Positions 61,657-64,000 of a stretch of DNA of 64,000 nucleotides are shown here, piece by piece. Numbering within the stretch: the first letter of the stretch is position 1; every line of letters starts with the position of its first letter. The stretch covers positions 1-64,000 of the forward strand of contig JAJFUV010000135.1 in assembly GCA_021372245.1 (NCBI GenBank), in the 5' to 3' direction. Under the pieces are notes generated by a model, which saw only the letters and a program-made list of their open reading frames with translations, searched no databases and was not told where the DNA came from. A program made the position numbers and the translations under genes. This stretch comes from Terriglobales bacterium (GTDB taxonomy: Bacteria > Acidobacteriota > Terriglobia > Bryobacterales > Bryobacteraceae).

Positions 61657-62508
61657 GTGAACACCGCAACTCTGCTCATCAGCTGCCCCGACCAGAAGGG
61701 TTTGGTCGCGACCATCTCGAATTTCCTTTACACCCACGGCGCCAACATTCTGCACGCCGATCAGCACCAGGACAACGACGTCGGCATGTTCTTCATGCGC
61801 GTCGAATGGGACCTGGACGGGTTCGAACTGGCCGAGGAGGCTCTCCGCGACCAGTTCGCTCCCATCGCCGAACGCTTCCAGATGCGCTGGCGGCTGCATT
61901 ATTCCGCAGTCAAGCCGAAGATGGCGATCTTCGTCTCTCGTTACCTGCATTGCCTCGCGGACCTGCTCTACCGCCACCAGATCGGCGAGCTGGCCTGTGC
62001 GATTCCCCTGATCGTCAGCAACCACGAGGACGCCCGCGCGCTGGCTGAATTCCACGGCGTCGAGTTCCGTCACATGCCGGTCAACGCGGCGACCAAAGGC
62101 GAAGTCGAGCGCGAGCAGGTGGCCCTGCTCAAGGAGCGCGGCGTGGACGTGGTGATACTGGCGCGTTACATGCAGGTGCTCGCGTCCTCCTTCGTGGAGG
62201 CGTTTGAAGGGCGGATCATCAACGTGCACCACTCTTTCCTGCCGGCTTTCAGCGGCGCGCGCCCTTACCAGGCGGCGTTCCAGCGTGGTGTGAAGCTCAT
62301 CGGCGCCACCAGCCATTACGTTACGGAAGTGCTCGACGACGGGCCCATCATCGAGCAGGATGTGGTGCGCATCTCCCACCGCGACCAGGTGTCCGACCTT
62401 GTGCAAAAGGGCCGGGACCTGGAGCGCATCGTGCTCTCAAGGGCCGTCAAATGGCACCTGGAACATCGCATCCTTCGTTACGCAAACAAAACGGTCGTCT
62501 TCGACTAA
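61657..62508 (+). CDS. purU: Formyltetrahydrofolate deformylase
   Basis: The 283-aa protein has an N-terminal ACT domain (about 5-80; LLISCPDQKGLVATISNFL) and a formyl-transferase domain (about 88-283). The catalytic Asn-His-Asp set is visible in NVHHSFLPAFSGARPY and VLDDGPIIEQD. It releases formate from 10-formyl-THF. It starts at GTG 61657 after a G-rich site and follows iscX by 39 bp, though it is functionally separate. Confidence 0.96.
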   Translation: MNTATLLISCPDQKGLVATISNFLYTHGANILHADQHQDNDVGMFFMRVEWDLDGFELAEEALRDQFAPIAERFQMRWRLHYSAVKPKMAIFVSRYLHCLADLLYRHQIGELACAIPLIVSNHEDARALAEFHGVEFRHMPVNAATKGEVEREQVALLKERGVDVVILARYMQVLASSFVEAFEGRIINVHHSFLPAFSGARPYQAAFQRGVKLIGATSHYVTEVLDDGPIIEQDVVRISHRDQVSDLVQKGRDLERIVLSRAVKWHLEHRILRYANKTVVFD

Positions 62509-62562
62509 CGCCCTGAATCAGAAATACGTTGATTAATGAGCCGGATGGGCGCCTGCGGAGGT

Positions 62563-62667
62563 ATGGCCACCGGACGACCCAAGCCGTTTGTGTGGACAGC
62601 GGACGCCGATGTGATCCTCAGCAAGGATGAGCTTCTTTGTAAACGCATTTCTGGCTCAGCACATTAG
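62563..62667 (+). pseudogene. IS630-family transposase remnant (C-terminal fragment)
   Basis: A 34-codon frame reads PKPFVWTADADVILSKDELL and ends SGSAH-stop. The PKPFVWT-x-x-AD-x-IL pattern is the familiar C-terminal tail of IS630-type transposases. No catalytic DDE region or terminal repeats were found nearby, so it is a small relic of a former insertion in the 231-bp gap between purU and the phosphatase gene. Confidence 0.5.
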
Positions 62668-62739
62668 AGGAAGAGCTGGCGTAACGATATTCATAGATCA
62701 AGAAACGCCCGACGGCTGTATACTTTGGGAAATCCCATA

Positions 62740-63894
62740 ATGGAAATCCCGGTCATGATGTTACTCCTCGCTTCGTTGCTTATGGCTCCGGCCGCACTGC
62801 CGGCGGAGCACGCCGTCATCCTGATCATCGACGGCCTTAGCTACAAGGCCGTGGACCGTCTGGATTTGAAGAACCTCCGGAATCTCATCGCGAACGGCAC
62901 CTACTACGAGAAGTCCTACAACATATTACCGGCCGACCCGCGAAGCGGCGAATGGACCCGTTACCATTCGTCGTCTATTCCAAACCCCGTGATCCTGGCC
63001 GGCACCGTTCTGTTGCGTAGCGACCAGAGGTACGTGCAGGAGTGCTTCTATCCGGACCGGATCACGGCACATGCCGCCAACGACATTGCTTACAGGCGCA
63101 TCAACATGGGTTTTCACTTGAGCTTCCTCAAGGGCTCCGACGAGAAACCCACACACGACGATGAGACTATGCATTGGGCCCTGGCGTTCCTGCGCAAAGA
63201 GCGTCCTGCGTTCATGAAGATTCACCTACAGGACACCGGAAGTGCCGGTTACCTTTGCTATCAGGAAAAGAACCCCGCCACCCCGTGGCGCCACAACATC
63301 TGGGCCGAGGGTTCTCCCTATCTCACGGCAGCCTTGCGCGCGGATGAGTACCTGGGACGGTTCCTGGATGAACTTGGCAAGTTAGGGATGCGTGGGAAGA
63401 CCGTGCTCTTCGTCACTTCCGATCATGGGCAAGCGGACAAGGGATGGCACCCCTCTGATGACCCTGAAGCATGGCCCATGCCGTTGGTGGTCTCAGGCCC
63501 GGGCGTCCGTGCGGGCCAGCGTTTCGACTACGCGGAGCAGATCGACATCGTGCCCACGCTTTGCCATCTGATGAACGTCAAACCTCCAGCTAACAGCGAC
63601 GGCCGGATTCTGGCTGAAGCTCTGCTCTCGGCCCCCGCCGATGTGCCTCCGCGCAGGCAGAGGATCAAGGAGCTGAACGCTTTGATCCTGGAAGGCGACG
63701 CGCTGCTGAACGAACTGCGAACCAAGGCGAAGAGTTCACCTGCCCTCAAGGAGAAACTGGCGGATACTGAGCGTGACTACTACGGACTCGACCGCATCTT
63801 GGAGTGGAACCGCTTCGGCACGGTCGACAAACTGATGGCCCACAACCGGGCCGTGCTGAAAGAGCTGTCCGGTCCCACCCACACAGGCCGGTGA
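62740..63894 (+). CDS. Secreted alkaline-phosphatase-superfamily hydrolase
   Basis: The 384-aa protein has a signal peptide (MEIPVMMLLLASLLMAPAALPA). Metal-site segments of the alkaline phosphatase/phosphodiesterase superfamily are present: LIIDGLSYKAVD near the start and TSDHGQADKGWHP further on, then DIVPTLCHLMNVKPP as in sulfatases and phosphoglycerate mutase-like enzymes. There is no obvious sulfatase CxPxR motif, so a phosphatase or phosphodiesterase role is more likely. The start is uncertain (TTG 62725, ATG 62740 or ATG 62755). Confidence 0.75.
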   Translation: MEIPVMMLLLASLLMAPAALPAEHAVILIIDGLSYKAVDRLDLKNLRNLIANGTYYEKSYNILPADPRSGEWTRYHSSSIPNPVILAGTVLLRSDQRYVQECFYPDRITAHAANDIAYRRINMGFHLSFLKGSDEKPTHDDETMHWALAFLRKERPAFMKIHLQDTGSAGYLCYQEKNPATPWRHNIWAEGSPYLTAALRADEYLGRFLDELGKLGMRGKTVLFVTSDHGQADKGWHPSDDPEAWPMPLVVSGPGVRAGQRFDYAEQIDIVPTLCHLMNVKPPANSDGRILAEALLSAPADVPPRRQRIKELNALILEGDALLNELRTKAKSSPALKEKLADTERDYYGLDRILEWNRFGTVDKLMAHNRAVLKELSGPTHTGR

Positions 63895-64000
63895 ACCGAA
63901 GAGGGAACTGCGGGACACGCTTGACCCTATCCAGCGCATTCGCGATACGGCCGGCCGGAAGATGCAGGTCGCCGCGCGCTATCGCGACAGCATCAAAGTC
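63895..64000 (+). other. Right edge, possible start of another gene
   Basis: A frame open to the right edge reads ELRDTLDPIQRIRDTAGRK followed by MQVAARYRDSIKV. It looks protein-like but has no clear start codon or ribosome site and no recognisable family, so it is not called as a gene. Confidence 0.25.

Noticed and set aside
1-64000. CRISPR arrays, rRNA genes, phage or complete insertion sequences
   Set aside because: No regular spaced repeats, rRNA sequences, integrases or terminal inverted repeats were seen by reading the window.

Overview
The window looks like a chromosome segment of an Acidobacteriota bacterium, probably close to Solibacter/Bryobacter. This is an inference from gene content: an alternative complex III (Act) respiratory cluster fused to an A2-type cytochrome oxidase operon, a Ser/Thr kinase with PD40 repeats, a CE15-like esterase, membrane-anchored ABC_sub_bind proteins, high GC and dense overlapping operons. 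No rRNA, CRISPR or intact mobile element was seen. There is one tRNA gene (Val, CAC) and one small IS630-like transposase remnant.

Layout. 1-12.6 kb (+): a respiratory operon actA(end)-actB-actC-actD/E-actF-cytochrome c-sco-ctaD-ctaE-ctaF-ctaC-ctaB, with mostly 4-bp overlaps. It would move electrons from quinol through alternative complex III and cytochrome c to an aa3-type oxidase. 12.7-18.1 kb (+): a PD40 Ser/Thr kinase, an FHA-GAF-PP2C phosphatase and a membrane-anchored ABC substrate-binding protein. 18.2-34.5 kb (-): one very long cluster read from 34.5 down to 18.2 kb. Its order is MCP, MCP, CheW, CheR-TPR, CheW, CheA-REC, CheB, REC-PP2C, RsbW-like kinase, STAS, STAS plus an unknown domain, ABC permease, ABC ATPase, substrate-binding protein. 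34.8-36.7 kb (+): a tandem, two-domain substrate-binding protein. 36.75-39.2 kb (-): a second partner-switching cassette (STAS, RsbW-GNAT fusion, M23-like protein). 39.5-42.4 kb (+): a GPP34 (GOLPH3-like) domain fused to an FdhF/YdeP-type molybdopterin oxidoreductase. 42.4-45.7 kb: cupin, zinc alcohol dehydrogenase, a 650-bp gene-free stretch and a glycerol-dehydrogenase-like gene. 45.7-48 kb: tRNA-Val, MoxR ATPase, YchF-like GTPase. 48-55 kb (-): NfeD protease, SPFH/slipin, SPOR protein, LipA, Lnt and a six-hairpin glycosidase. 55-56.3 kb (+): CE15-like esterase. 56.4-61.6 kb (+): an ISC iron-sulfur operon (iscR-iscS-iscU-iscA-hscB-hscA-iscX) with no ferredoxin gene. 61.7-63.9 kb (+): PurU and an alkaline-phosphatase-superfamily protein.

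The most interesting system is at 17-39 kb. From MCP to CheB the gene order is that of the Wsp surface-sensing pathway (wspA-B-C-D-E-F), and the receiver and linker of the output regulator strongly resemble WspR. However, the WspR GGDEF (c-di-GMP) output is replaced by a SpoIIE/PP2C phosphatase, directly followed by an RsbW-like kinase and STAS antagonists, and then by an ABC transporter. This suggests a Wsp-type chemosensory array that signals through a partner switch rather than c-di-GMP. It may be tied to a small-molecule ABC importer whose anchored binding proteins flank the locus. No sigma factor or anti-sigma target is encoded in the window, so the final target is unknown.
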